From an alpha proteobacterium MED-G09 (lineage in GTDB: Bacteria; Pseudomonadota; Alphaproteobacteria; MED-G09), in assembly GCA_905182015.1 (NCBI GenBank), contig CAJIZT010000003.1, forward strand, positions 1-64,000: a DNA stretch of 64,000 nucleotides. The letters are read 5' to 3'. The stretch's first letter is position 1. Each line of letters begins with the position of its first letter. This document shows, piece by piece, positions 36,894 through 45,971 of this stretch. The position numbers and the translations under genes are program-made. Below the pieces are notes generated by a model. That model worked only from the letters and a program-made list of their open reading frames with translations, was not told where the DNA came from and searched no databases.

Positions 36894-39248
36894 ATGTCTG
36901 AAAATGGAATAGGCTCGTCAGTTTTAAGAAAAGAAGACTTTCGATTTATTACTGGGAAAGGTCAATATACTGATGATATCACTCAGCCAAATCAGTTATA
37001 TGCATACTTTTTACGATCCCCAGTGGCACATGCGAACTTAATTTCAGTAACTACTGATGAAGCTCTTAATTCTCCAGGTGTTATCTCTGTTTATACAGGT
37101 AGGGATATTGACGCCTCACTTCCTTGTGGTTGGGAAGCACCTACAAAAGAAGGTACGCCGTCAATGCATGAGCCCCCCTGGCCTATTTTTGCTCAAGAAA
37201 AAATTAGGTTTGTAGGTGAGCTAATTGCAGTTGTTATTGCAGAGACAGTTAATCAAGCAAAAGATGCGTGCGAATTAATTAATATGGAATATGAAGACCT
37301 TCCAGCCGTCGTATCACCCCAAAAAGCACTTGAGGATGGGGCCCCTAGTATTTGGAGTGAGATACCAAATAATTTATGTTTTGAGTGGGAGATTGGTAAT
37401 AAGGATGATACAGACAAAGCATTTGAAGGAGCCGAGCATCACATAACGGTCAATTTAAAAAATAATCGTTTAGTTCCAAATGCCATGGAGCCCAGGTCTT
37501 ATATTGGAAACTTTGAAGAAGGTAAGGGGGAATACACCCTTCATACAACGACTCAACTTCCTCATATTATTAGAATGCTTGTATGTACCGTCTTAGGTTT
37601 AGAAGAGCATAAGGTTAGGGTTATTTCTTTGGACGTAGGAGGTGGTTTTGGATCTAAAGCTTTCCACTACGCAGAAGAGGCAATCGTAACTTGGGTTGCA
37701 GGAAAACTAGCTCGTCCAATTAAATGGACATCGGAAAGAAGCGAGGCCTTTATTAGCGATCGACATGGTCGAGATCATGTAACTAAAGCAGAGGCGGCTC
37801 TTGATAAGGAAGGAAATTTTTTAGCAATGAGGGTTAATACTATTGCTTCATTGGGGGGCTATCTGTCCGGATCAGGTCCAGCCATTCCAACCTTTTTTTA
37901 TGGTCCATTAATTCCGGGGCCTTATAAAACTCCAAATTATTACTGTGATGTAAAGGGTGTTTTTACCAATACGGTTCCTGTAGATGCTTATAGGGGTGCC
38001 GGAAGACCTGAGGCGACTTACGTTACAGAAAGACTAGTTGAGGCCGCAGCAGAAAAAACTGGGATTAACGCAATTGAACTTAGACGAAAAAACTTCATTC
38101 AACCAAATCAATTTCCATACTCATCACCAGGTACCCTTACCTACGACTCGGGTGATTATGACGCTACCCTGACCTCCGCTCTTTCTGCAATCAATTACGA
38201 TGGTTATGAATCAAGAAAGCTGCAGTCATTAGAAAAAGGGAAAGTTAGGGGTTTGGGTATATCATGTTATATTGAGGCATGCGGTGTAGCTCCATCAAAA
38301 ATGACTTTGGAGGCCGGAGGACGAGGTGGGTACTACGAATCCTCAACAGTAAGGGTAAATCCAACTGGCTCAATCACTGTATTTACCGGCTCTCATTCAC
38401 ACGGACAGGGTCATGAGACAGTTTTTGCTCAAATTGTTCATGATACTTTAGGTGTGCCATTTGAATCAGTAGATGTTGTGCATGGTGATACAGGAAGAGT
38501 TCCTTATGGTGTAGGGACTGTCGGCTCTCGATCTCTTGCTGTAGGTGGCCCCGCATTAATGAGGTCGTTGGATAAGATAATAAACAAAGGAAAAGAAATA
38601 GCAGCCCATCTTTTAGAGACATCTTCTGATGAGATAATTTTTGAGAATGGTGAATTCTCAATTAAAGAGACAAATAAATTTGTTAGCTTGGCGGATGTTA
38701 TTGGGGCGGCATACGTCCCTGGAAACTATCCTCTTGATAGATTAGAGCCAGGACTTGAAGAAACATCATTTTATGACCCACCAAACTTAACATTCCCAGC
38801 AGGTGCTCATATTTGTGAGATTGAGATTGAACCTGAAACTGGAAAAATTGATATTGTGAATTATGCCGTGTCTGATGATTTCGGCATCATAATGAACCCA
38901 ATGATAGTTGAAGGGCAAGTTCATGGTGGGGTTGCCCAAGGAATAGGGCAGGCAATGCTAGAGCATTGTATATATGAGGAGGGCACAGCTCAATTGATAA
39001 ATGGTTCCTTTATGGATTACGCTATGCCAAGAGCTGATAATATTCCTTCTATGATTGTAAAAACAGAGGTTACACCATCGCTTCACGGGTTAGGTGTCAA
39101 AGGGTGCGGAGAAGCAGGAGCAATTGCAGCTCCTCCAGCGGTTCTTCATGCCGTACTTGATGCATTAAAGCCTCTGGGAGTTAAGGATTTTGATATGCCA
39201 GCTACACCAAATAAAATTTGGCAGGCTATTCAGGATGCTAAAAAATAA
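36894..39248 (+). CDS. Xanthine dehydrogenase/CO dehydrogenase large-subunit family
   Basis: This is a molybdenum-hydroxylase catalytic subunit of 784 residues. Molybdopterin-cytosine-dinucleotide contacts include GGGFGSKAF, AYRGAGRPE (365-371) and SHSHGQGHETVFAQI. The catalytic Glu lies in GVKGCGEAGAIAAP. AYRGAGR is the form II CoxL-like motif, whereas the true CO dehydrogenase has AYxCSFR. It is therefore unlikely to oxidise CO at high rate. The FAD (CoxM) and 2Fe-2S (CoxS) subunits expected for this family are not in the window. GAGGAAATGC precedes the ATG. Confidence 0.9.
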   Translation: MSENGIGSSVLRKEDFRFITGKGQYTDDITQPNQLYAYFLRSPVAHANLISVTTDEALNSPGVISVYTGRDIDASLPCGWEAPTKEGTPSMHEPPWPIFAQEKIRFVGELIAVVIAETVNQAKDACELINMEYEDLPAVVSPQKALEDGAPSIWSEIPNNLCFEWEIGNKDDTDKAFEGAEHHITVNLKNNRLVPNAMEPRSYIGNFEEGKGEYTLHTTTQLPHIIRMLVCTVLGLEEHKVRVISLDVGGGFGSKAFHYAEEAIVTWVAGKLARPIKWTSERSEAFISDRHGRDHVTKAEAALDKEGNFLAMRVNTIASLGGYLSGSGPAIPTFFYGPLIPGPYKTPNYYCDVKGVFTNTVPVDAYRGAGRPEATYVTERLVEAAAEKTGINAIELRRKNFIQPNQFPYSSPGTLTYDSGDYDATLTSALSAINYDGYESRKLQSLEKGKVRGLGISCYIEACGVAPSKMTLEAGGRGGYYESSTVRVNPTGSITVFTGSHSHGQGHETVFAQIVHDTLGVPFESVDVVHGDTGRVPYGVGTVGSRSLAVGGPALMRSLDKIINKGKEIAAHLLETSSDEIIFENGEFSIKETNKFVSLADVIGAAYVPGNYPLDRLEPGLEETSFYDPPNLTFPAGAHICEIEIEPETGKIDIVNYAVSDDFGIIMNPMIVEGQVHGGVAQGIGQAMLEHCIYEEGTAQLINGSFMDYAMPRADNIPSMIVKTEVTPSLHGLGVKGCGEAGAIAAPPAVLHAVLDALKPLGVKDFDMPATPNKIWQAIQDAKK

Positions 39249-39252
39249 GCGA

Positions 39253-39675
39253 CTAAGACCAAGGTTTTATAACGACAAGTATAACAATAAAAATCATTAT
39301 TAATGTTGGTACTTCATTAATTATTCGAAAAAATTTTGAGGAAAATTTGTTTGAATTATTCTTAAAATTCTGAACACATTTTTTAAGAAATATATGAAAA
39401 ATAGTCATCACCGCCACAAGCGTTAATTTTATAATAAGCCACAGATGAAACCCTGTATTGTAAAATAAAACTAACCCCGAAAACCAGACCACCATCATAG
39501 CGGGGCTCATAATAAAACGAAATAGCCTATCTTCCATAACCTTAAAGATAACGTTAACTGATTCATCATTTGATTTTTCTGAATGATATACAAATAACCT
39601 AGGTAAATATAAAAGTCCGGCCATCCAGGAGATTACGGCTATAATATGTATTACTTTAAACCAAATTATAAACAT
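39253..39675 (-). CDS. hemJ: Protoporphyrinogen IX oxidase, HemJ type
   Basis: This inner-membrane enzyme oxidises protoporphyrinogen IX to protoporphyrin IX and replaces HemG/HemY in many Alphaproteobacteria. I start it at the ATG at 39675, which overlaps the hemF stop (TAATG), rather than the upstream in-frame GTG. This gives 140 residues. The N terminus FKVIHIIAVISWMAGLLYLP carries the conserved His and Trp. The remaining hydrophobic segments give about four transmembrane helices. It is the last gene of the heme operon. Confidence 0.92.
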   Translation of the reverse strand: MFIIWFKVIHIIAVISWMAGLLYLPRLFVYHSEKSNDESVNVIFKVMEDRLFRFIMSPAMMVVWFSGLVLFYNTGFHLWLIIKLTLVAVMTIFHIFLKKCVQNFKNNSNKFSSKFFRIINEVPTLIMIFIVILVVIKPWS

Positions 39676-40505
39676 TACTTCCACTTGGCAGTTGGGGGCA
39701 TGGACATTAAAATAGCTTCTGTAGAGCCACCTGTCTTAAGCCCAAATAATGTTCCTCGATCCCACAAAAGATTAAACTCAACATACCTTCCTCTTTTATA
39801 TAATTGGATGTCTTTTTCTTCTTTAGACCATTTCTTACTCATTCGTTTTTCGATAATGGCAGACATCGTATCCAACGTATCTTCACCAAAATCATGGATA
39901 AAACTAAAGTCAGAGTCAAAATCATTATTATTTAGATGATCAAAAAATATCCCTCCTTCGCCTCTTGGCTCATTTCGGTGAGGTAAATAAAAATATTCAT
40001 CGCATTGTTTTTTAAAGTCGCCGTAATAGCTTTCATTGTGTTTATTACAAACTTTTTCTATAGAATTATGAAAAATTTCGACATCTTCCTTATTGGGAAT
40101 TGCCGGAGTCATATCGGATCCACCTCCAAACCATGTTTTTCCAGTTTCAATAAATCGAGTATTAAAGTGAAATGCTGGAACAAAAGGTGATTGCATGTGA
40201 GCTACAACACTTATTCCGCTTGCCCAATAACTTGCACTTTTTTCTGTCCCTGATATTTGATTACGAAAATCTTCTTTAAACGAACCTTTAACAGTTGATA
40301 TATTGACGCCAACCTTTTCAAAAATATTACCTTTAAGAGTACTCATCTCACCTCCACCTTCTCCAGAGTGATTCCAATTTTTTCTTGAAAATTTTGTACC
40401 ATCAATTTCTTCGAATTTCTTACAAAACCGTTCCCTTAGATCAGTAAACCAATCTTTAGCTATTTTCTTTTTTCTATCAGAGTTGCTATTTACTAAATTA
40501 CTCAT
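39675..40505 (-). CDS. hemF: Coproporphyrinogen III oxidase, oxygen-dependent
   Basis: It decarboxylates coproporphyrinogen III to protoporphyrinogen IX using O2. The 276-residue protein has FEKVGVNISTVKG, FVPAFHFNTRFIETG, TWFGGGSDMTPAI and RGRYVEFNLLWDRGTLFGL, all hallmarks of HemF. Its ATG overlaps the hemE stop (ATGA). Being oxygen-dependent, it needs aerobic growth. No hemN is in the window. Confidence 0.96.
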   Translation of the reverse strand: MSNLVNSNSDRKKKIAKDWFTDLRERFCKKFEEIDGTKFSRKNWNHSGEGGGEMSTLKGNIFEKVGVNISTVKGSFKEDFRNQISGTEKSASYWASGISVVAHMQSPFVPAFHFNTRFIETGKTWFGGGSDMTPAIPNKEDVEIFHNSIEKVCNKHNESYYGDFKKQCDEYFYLPHRNEPRGEGGIFFDHLNNNDFDSDFSFIHDFGEDTLDTMSAIIEKRMSKKWSKEEKDIQLYKRGRYVEFNLLWDRGTLFGLKTGGSTEAILMSMPPTAKWK

Positions 40506-41536
40506 TTAAAAGTTTCTCTAATAGTCTTAATAAAATGCCTTACATTCTTTTCAGGTGTTGTTTTAAGGATTCCATGGCCTAGTCCACATACCCAGCCAGC
40601 TCGATCTTCCATAGTCAATCCAACAATTGGCCTTAAGTAGGAATCCAAGTCACGCCTATAATCGTCAAATGGTTTTGTTAAACTCTCTTGATTAAAATTA
40701 CCTTGAATAAAACCTTTTTTAATCTTTTTAAACCAATCCTTAATTGGATATGTGTGGTCAACTCCAACACCCGATAAGGCGCTCATATTATTAAGAGCGT
40801 CATTTTCAAGATAAAAATCATAGTCAAAGGGATATTTTGCAAAATATCCAACCTTATTGTCAAAAGGTAATATTAAATTAGTATATACAGTCTCAGAATA
40901 CTTCTTGTAATTCTCTATACTTCCCATACGTGAAGCATCAGTATCAAAGATCATAACAACTTCAGCACCTGATTGAATTTGAAGTTCAATATTTTTTCTA
41001 AGAAGAGGAAATATTGCATTTCCTAAAAGTTTTTTAATAAAGGGATTATTCAGACCATCATGATAATCGACTCCTTTATTCATCCCCGTTCCATAAGATG
41101 CAACCGTCCAAGGTCCGCCAATAAAACCTATTAGACTTTTATCTTCTGGCAGTATTTCTCTGGTTATTTTTAATGCATCACCCTGGAATTTTAAATCAAG
41201 AATAGCCTCATCAACTGATCTTAACTCCTCGATATTTGAGGGGTCAATAAACTTACTAAAAATGGGCCCAGGATCATACTTAAGACCCATGCCAAGAGCT
41301 TCGAGTGGAAAGAGGATATCGCTGAATAATATTGAGACATCAAAGTCAAAATCATCTATCGGTCCTAAAGCAGTTTTAGCAGATAATTCTGGGTCTTTAC
41401 ATAGCTGTTCAAATGTATAACTCTTTTTCAAATTCTGGTAATGCGAATGGTATCGACCTGCTTGGCGCATAAACCAAACTGGCGGTACTTTCTGAGGAAT
41501 ACGATTTAAGGCATTAGAGAAAAGTAAATTTGTCAT
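40502..41536 (-). CDS. hemE: Uroporphyrinogen decarboxylase
   Basis: It converts uroporphyrinogen III to coproporphyrinogen III. I start it at the ATG at 41536, overlapping the hemB stop (TAATG), which gives 344 residues. The longer frame begins inside hemB. Diagnostic motifs are PPVWFMRQAGRYH near the N terminus, FSDILFPLEALG, FIGGPWTVASYG and FDTDASRMG. It is the third gene of the heme operon. Confidence 0.95.
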   Translation of the reverse strand: MTNLLFSNALNRIPQKVPPVWFMRQAGRYHSHYQNLKKSYTFEQLCKDPELSAKTALGPIDDFDFDVSILFSDILFPLEALGMGLKYDPGPIFSKFIDPSNIEELRSVDEAILDLKFQGDALKITREILPEDKSLIGFIGGPWTVASYGTGMNKGVDYHDGLNNPFIKKLLGNAIFPLLRKNIELQIQSGAEVVMIFDTDASRMGSIENYKKYSETVYTNLILPFDNKVGYFAKYPFDYDFYLENDALNNMSALSGVGVDHTYPIKDWFKKIKKGFIQGNFNQESLTKPFDDYRRDLDSYLRPIVGLTMEDRAGWVCGLGHGILKTTPEKNVRHFIKTIRETFK

Positions 41537-42501
41537 TAAAATCCTATGTTTTTTGCTAACCGGGCACCATATGTAATTATAAATTGTGCTTCTGCCCTTC
41601 TCATAACGTGCCATGTTTCCTCAAGGGAATTCTCTAAATTCAATAATCCTCTTTCTTCTGAAAGACAAAGTCCTGCATACTCCCCGCTTACCTGATAAGA
41701 GCCAACCATTAATCCAGTTTTAATTTTAATATCTCTAATTAGATCAATTGAGGTCATACCGGGCTTAACCATTAACATATCAGCGCCTTCTTCAGCACAC
41801 CTTATACTTGCTCGAATAGCCTCTGATCTATTTCTGTAATCTAGTTGATACTGTTTTCTATCTCCAAATGAAGGAGTTGAATTAGCGGCATTCCTAAATG
41901 GTCCATAAAAATTACTAGAAAATTTTGTACTATAGCTAACTATAGGTGTCATAGAAAAATTTGATTTATCTAATGTATCTCGTATTCTTAAGGTGCGTCC
42001 ATCCATCATGTCGCTAGGCGCGATGATATCTGATCCAGCCTCTGCATAAGCAAGTGCAATAGATGATATTTCTAATAACGTCTTATCTAAATCTATCGAC
42101 CCTTTTGCATCAAAAAGACAACAATGTCCGTGACTAGTTAAAGAGCAAAGGCAGACATCAGTCCACAAATTAATATCATGCCGAAACCGATCCTTAATAG
42201 AGCTTATAACCTTCTGATGATATTCCAAATTAAACGAATCAATAGATTTAGATTTTGATGAAATAAATAATAAAAAATTATTTACCCCACTGTTAATATC
42301 ATTATCAATTTGCCTAATAGTATCCTCAATATTCATCACAAAATTATCCTTGAGACCTTCAATTTTTTCTTTCTCGTCAACTAATTCACTAGTAAATAAA
42401 GGTTGGACAAAGTGTGCTATCGTAAAATTCGTCTCTGAGCACAGATCTCTAAGAAACTTATTACTCTTCATACGATGAAGATTTTTTTTAATTTCACTCA
42501 T
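41536..42501 (-). CDS. hemB: Delta-aminolevulinic acid dehydratase (porphobilinogen synthase)
   Basis: It condenses two 5-aminolevulinate molecules to porphobilinogen. I start it at the ATG at 42501, which overlaps the end of the hemCD gene by 8 nt, for 321 residues. Key segments are DVCLCSLTSHGHCCLFD (metal-site region), ASDMMDGRTLRIRD, EGADMLMVKPGM with the Schiff-base Lys, and YQVSGEYAG. The cysteines CLCSLTSHGHC suggest a zinc-type active site, although I have not aligned it. Confidence 0.93.
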   Translation of the reverse strand: MSEIKKNLHRMKSNKFLRDLCSETNFTIAHFVQPLFTSELVDEKEKIEGLKDNFVMNIEDTIRQIDNDINSGVNNFLLFISSKSKSIDSFNLEYHQKVISSIKDRFRHDINLWTDVCLCSLTSHGHCCLFDAKGSIDLDKTLLEISSIALAYAEAGSDIIAPSDMMDGRTLRIRDTLDKSNFSMTPIVSYSTKFSSNFYGPFRNAANSTPSFGDRKQYQLDYRNRSEAIRASIRCAEEGADMLMVKPGMTSIDLIRDIKIKTGLMVGSYQVSGEYAGLCLSEERGLLNLENSLEETWHVMRRAEAQFIITYGARLAKNIGF

Positions 42502-44002
42502 TGATAATTCCACTTTTCCAGTCATTATAGCTCAAAAACACCTTAATGTGATCTTCCGTAACATTCTTTTTTATAATTTCATAGGTATTGCCCGGACCAC
42601 ATGAATGAAATTTATTAATAATATCCGGAAACTCCTCTAGGGCATATAAAAATGCAGACCCGCTCATCCAAAAGAAATGAGTTTTTTTTGATAAATCATC
42701 CTTTATCTTATTTCTTATTAGTTTGTAGGTGGGAAGCTTTTCTTTAATAAAAAACTCCATAGAGTCTTCGTGCGTTAGTTTTAGCCAATCATTATTATTA
42801 GACAATAGACTTACCTGAGGATCCTCGGCTTCGCCTAGGCTATCAAAAGTCCCATTAACCCAAAAACCTTTCTTTGCTAAATTAAACCAAGTCTGGACAC
42901 CACTTGTCCATAAGTTATTTGAGGAATCCAAATCGAGCACACCTTCGAGCACATTACCGCGTGAAGCTAGAATATTTTTATTTTTAAGAGCTGAAATTTT
43001 TAAAAGGCTGTCTTTTAGATTAGCTCGCGAAAATAAGTTATAAGACTTGAGGTCAGAAGGAAAAATATCTCTCTCATCTATATTGCCCCAACTAACCTTA
43101 TTCTTACTTACCCTGTTTATAACCCTTTTATCCAATATCTCACCTTCATCTGAAATACCCTTAAGTGAAAAAATATCTCCAAAAGTTCTTTTTTGATTAC
43201 TAACTCCAATTTTTTGATGGCACCCTCCTCCAAACCTTGAAAGGGTATCCCTCTCAACCTGAACAGCATTAAATGTATCTAAATTATTAATATCTTTGAT
43301 TATATTAATGATTTCATGCCTCTTCTCATTAACCTCAATTGCTAAAGCGCCCTGCGCTGGTGCACATGGATTTTCCGATAAGGGTAGTACCATCCACTCG
43401 ACGTTCTTAAGGAGACTTCTTATCTTTTTTGACAAGCTTTTATCGCTATTTATTAAAATTCTATCTAAAGCAGCTTTAGCAAGAACAATACCATCCGATT
43501 TACCTGCAATAAATTTATCTAATCTAGTTGGGATGTTACCCCTAATATCTGAGAAAATTATTTCATCCACCTCGATTGGAAGTGCTTGAGGTAAAAAAGA
43601 ATTAATATTGTAAGACCTTCTTGGAGAAGATGTTGAAATATCAATAGATTTACTTTTCTTAATTAAACCAAGATTACTTTTTTTTACTAAGAGGATGTCC
43701 CTCATATCGGCCCTAGGTAATGTCCCGGCGATCACCGTCCCTTTATCTAACTTAACCGGTAGATCCTTCCAAGAGTGTACTGCTAAATCAGCATCACCAA
43801 CGATAAGAGCATCCCTTAGGTCCGTTGTAAATACTCCCGCTTCAGGCATCTTGCTTAGTGGGGTAGAAAGATCGATATCTCCTCTAGTTTCCTTGTGAAC
43901 ATACTCAATATTATATTCGGGATACATCTCTTTAATAGCTTTACCAACAAGATTTGCTTGAATAACAGCTAAATCACTTTTTCTGGAAATAATTTTAATC
44001 AT
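42494..44002 (-). CDS. hemC: Porphobilinogen deaminase fused to a uroporphyrinogen-III synthase-like domain
   Basis: The N-terminal 310 residues are HemC (hydroxymethylbilane synthase): SRKSDLAVIQA, DLAVHSWKDLP, SPRRSYNI, IRGNIPTRLDKF and the dipyrromethane-cofactor Cys261 in FGGGCHQKIG. The rest (about 320-502) is a second domain with NKNILASRG, LWTSGVQTWFNLAKKGFWVNG and FHSCGPGNTYEI. It has the size and placement of HemD, and no other hemD is in the cluster, so I infer a HemC-HemD fusion. I start it at the ATG at 44002, where the motif begins. An ATG five codons upstream is possible. Confidence 0.85.
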   Translation of the reverse strand: MIKIISRKSDLAVIQANLVGKAIKEMYPEYNIEYVHKETRGDIDLSTPLSKMPEAGVFTTDLRDALIVGDADLAVHSWKDLPVKLDKGTVIAGTLPRADMRDILLVKKSNLGLIKKSKSIDISTSSPRRSYNINSFLPQALPIEVDEIIFSDIRGNIPTRLDKFIAGKSDGIVLAKAALDRILINSDKSLSKKIRSLLKNVEWMVLPLSENPCAPAQGALAIEVNEKRHEIINIIKDINNLDTFNAVQVERDTLSRFGGGCHQKIGVSNQKRTFGDIFSLKGISDEGEILDKRVINRVSKNKVSWGNIDERDIFPSDLKSYNLFSRANLKDSLLKISALKNKNILASRGNVLEGVLDLDSSNNLWTSGVQTWFNLAKKGFWVNGTFDSLGEAEDPQVSLLSNNNDWLKLTHEDSMEFFIKEKLPTYKLIRNKIKDDLSKKTHFFWMSGSAFLYALEEFPDIINKFHSCGPGNTYEIIKKNVTEDHIKVFLSYNDWKSGIINE

Positions 44003-44064
44003 AAAGTAATTTCTCATGAATTTATTTTAAAGTATCGACTTATTTTACCCTTCTTGATAGAAAT

Positions 44065-44083
44065 ATGCGACATAATGTCTAAA
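44065..44083. promoter_or_regulatory. Conserved 19-bp operator, copy 1 (hemA/hemC intergenic region)
   Basis: ATGCGACATAATGTCTAAA lies in the 165-bp region between the divergent hemCD and hemA genes. Its core GACAT-A-ATGTC is a perfect palindrome. It is nearly identical (18 of 19 positions) to the reverse complement of the site at 45922-45940 upstream of the pseudoazurin gene. It is probably a regulator site, but I cannot assign the regulator. Confidence 0.6.
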
Positions 44084-44123
44084 AGTTTTTTTAGGATATT
44101 ATTTCTACTTATTTTATCTTAAT

Positions 44124-44145
44124 TAATAGTACGGTTATACTATTA
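44124..44145. promoter_or_regulatory. Inverted repeat in the hemA leader
   Basis: TAATAGT and ACTATTA (7-bp arms, 8-nt spacer) lie 22 nt before the hemA start. The right arm overlaps a TATACT-like -10 element, so it could be an operator or a hairpin in the hemA leader. Confidence 0.3.
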
Positions 44146-44167
44146 TGGATCTTAGGGAGCAACAAAA

Positions 44168-45403
44168 TTGAACTACGAAGATTTCTTTAAAGATAAATTA
44201 AATGATCTCAAGAATGAGGGCCTTTATAGAACCTTCCGTGAAATTGATCGTCACCAAAATCTTTTCCCTAAAGCTCTTGAATATAACAAGGGAAAGAATA
44301 GGGAGGTTGAAATTTGGTGTTCCAACGATTATTTAAATATGAGCCAGCACCCCGAAGTAATGCAAACATGTATTGATGTTATTTCAGAGCTTGGAACAGG
44401 ATCAGGCGGTACTAGAAATATATCAGGTACATCGTCATATCATGTAGGGCTAGAAAAGTGCTTAGCAGAGCTACATCGTAAGGAGTCAGCCCTAGTTTTT
44501 CCTTCTGCTTACACTGCTAACCAATCCACTATTTCAATTCTATGTAAGAATATTGATGGAATTGAAATATTTTCCGACGAACTAAATCATGCGTCTTTAA
44601 TTGAAGGAATTAGAAACAGTAAAGCCAAATACAGCATCTTTAAACATAATGATGTTGAGGATCTTGATAGACTTTTAAAAAAGTCAGATAAGGATTCACC
44701 AAAATTAATTATTTGCGAATCCATTTATTCAATGGAAGGAATAAGATCTCCGCTAAAAGAAATAGTAAGGCTAGCAAAGGAATATAGCGCTCTTACTTAT
44801 TTAGATGAAGTTCACTCTGTTGGTCTTTACGGCCCTGAGGGAAGTGGCGTTGCAGCAGAGCTAGGAATATCAAATGATATAGATATTATTAACGGGACCT
44901 TATCAAAGGCTTTTGGTCAAATGGGAGGATATATTGCAGCAAATAGTCAAATAATTGACTATATAAGAAGTTTCGCGCCAGGATTTATATTTACATCCTC
45001 AATAAATCCATCAGTTGCAGCTGCATCCATCAAAAGTATAGAAATATCAAAAGTGGCAGAAACTCTCAGATTGAAAATAAAACAAAACTCTTCATTAATT
45101 AGAGAGGGCTTAAGATCAATCAATGTTCCTTTTATTAGTAATGACAGCCATATAATTCCAATCCTAGTTGACGGACCACTCCAATGTAAAAAAATATCAA
45201 AACTACTTTTAGATGATTTTGGTATTTATATTCAGCCTGTTTTTTACCCTACTGTTCCAAGGGGTGAGGAGAGACTAAGAGTTACTATCACTCCAAAGCA
45301 TAAGAAAAATGATATCGATAACTTTATTTCTTGTATCGATAAAGCTTGGGATATTTTAGAACTCAAACGAGAAAATAATAAAAATGTGCATTCTCTTGCT
45401 TAA
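44168..45403 (+). CDS. hemA: 5-Aminolevulinate synthase (C4 pathway)
   Basis: It condenses glycine and succinyl-CoA to 5-aminolevulinate, the first committed step of heme synthesis. The 411-residue PLP enzyme has WCSNDYLNMSQHP, GTGSGGTRNISGTS, YLDEVHSVGLYG and the PLP-Lys in GTLSKAFGQMGGY. I accept the TTG start, since AGGGAG lies about 8 nt upstream and the family N terminus fits. It diverges from the hemCD-hemB-hemE-hemF-hemJ operon, with a shared intergenic region carrying a palindromic site. Confidence 0.96.
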   Translation: MNYEDFFKDKLNDLKNEGLYRTFREIDRHQNLFPKALEYNKGKNREVEIWCSNDYLNMSQHPEVMQTCIDVISELGTGSGGTRNISGTSSYHVGLEKCLAELHRKESALVFPSAYTANQSTISILCKNIDGIEIFSDELNHASLIEGIRNSKAKYSIFKHNDVEDLDRLLKKSDKDSPKLIICESIYSMEGIRSPLKEIVRLAKEYSALTYLDEVHSVGLYGPEGSGVAAELGISNDIDIINGTLSKAFGQMGGYIAANSQIIDYIRSFAPGFIFTSSINPSVAAASIKSIEISKVAETLRLKIKQNSSLIREGLRSINVPFISNDSHIIPILVDGPLQCKKISKLLLDDFGIYIQPVFYPTVPRGEERLRVTITPKHKKNDIDNFISCIDKAWDILELKRENNKNVHSLA

Positions 45404-45406
45404 GTA

Positions 45407-45838
45407 CTAGGAATTAAGTGCAGTAAGGATACTAGCTAACCTCTTTTTACTTTTTCCTCCCACTCTTGAAGTCATTATTGAATCAATGTTGTCCTTATTT
45501 TCGCCAACTACTACTACCGCAATCATACCCATGCTCTTATGAGGAGTACATTGATAAAGGTAAATACCGGGAACATTAAATGTATATTCTACATCAACAC
45601 TTAATTTACTTTTAAAAGCATCAACTCCATTAGGCGTAGTAAGAAATTGAACATTATGACCTTTGCTAGAAGCAAGCCACTTAACGGTATCGCCTGACTG
45701 AACATTAACAACAGATTGAGAATAAACCATGCTTTCCTTACCCAATCTATTTAGCATTTCAACCTCAATGGTTGCAGCCATTAAAGAATTTCCCGAAACT
45801 GAAAGGGTTAGACCAATTAATAGTAAAAATTTATACAT
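45407..45838 (-). CDS. Pseudoazurin-type blue copper protein
   Basis: This is a periplasmic single-copper electron carrier of 143 residues with a signal peptide (about 1-22). The copper ligands are His61 (GHN), Cys97, His100 (CTPH) and Met105 (SMGM), at pseudoazurin spacing. IEVEMLNRLGKESMVYSQ is the usual mature N terminus. In other bacteria pseudoazurin donates electrons to nitrite or nitrous-oxide reductases or to cytochrome oxidases. None of those genes is in this window. GGAGAAA precedes the ATG. An operator-like site lies about 85-100 nt upstream. Confidence 0.9.
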   Translation of the reverse strand: MYKFLLLIGLTLSVSGNSLMAATIEVEMLNRLGKESMVYSQSVVNVQSGDTVKWLASSKGHNVQFLTTPNGVDAFKSKLSVDVEYTFNVPGIYLYQCTPHKSMGMIAVVVVGENKDNIDSIMTSRVGGKSKKRLASILTALNS

Positions 45839-45921
45839 TTTTTCTCCGTCCTAAGCGTTTATAATAAATAAATATAAATATTTTATCTTAATAATTTTTA
45901 CAATTCATTCACTAAATACTG

Positions 45922-45940
45922 TTTAGACAATATGTCGCAT
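45922..45940. promoter_or_regulatory. Conserved 19-bp operator, copy 2 (upstream of pseudoazurin)
   Basis: On the minus strand this reads ATGCGACATATTGTCTAAA, differing from the hemA/hemC site by one base. It lies between the end of ahpF and the pseudoazurin gene, 84 nt upstream of the pseudoazurin ATG, and so most likely controls that gene. Confidence 0.6.
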
Positions 45941-45971
45941 AAAGATTTTATTATCTTATGAATATAAAAAA

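Noticed and set aside
36894-39248. True aerobic carbon monoxide dehydrogenase
   Set aside because: The active-site loop is AYRGAGR rather than AYxCSFR, and CoxM and CoxS are absent.
40502-41614. Longer HemE starting inside hemB
   Set aside because: The ATG at 41536 overlaps the hemB stop (TAATG) and gives the normal length. The upstream residues resemble nothing in HemE.
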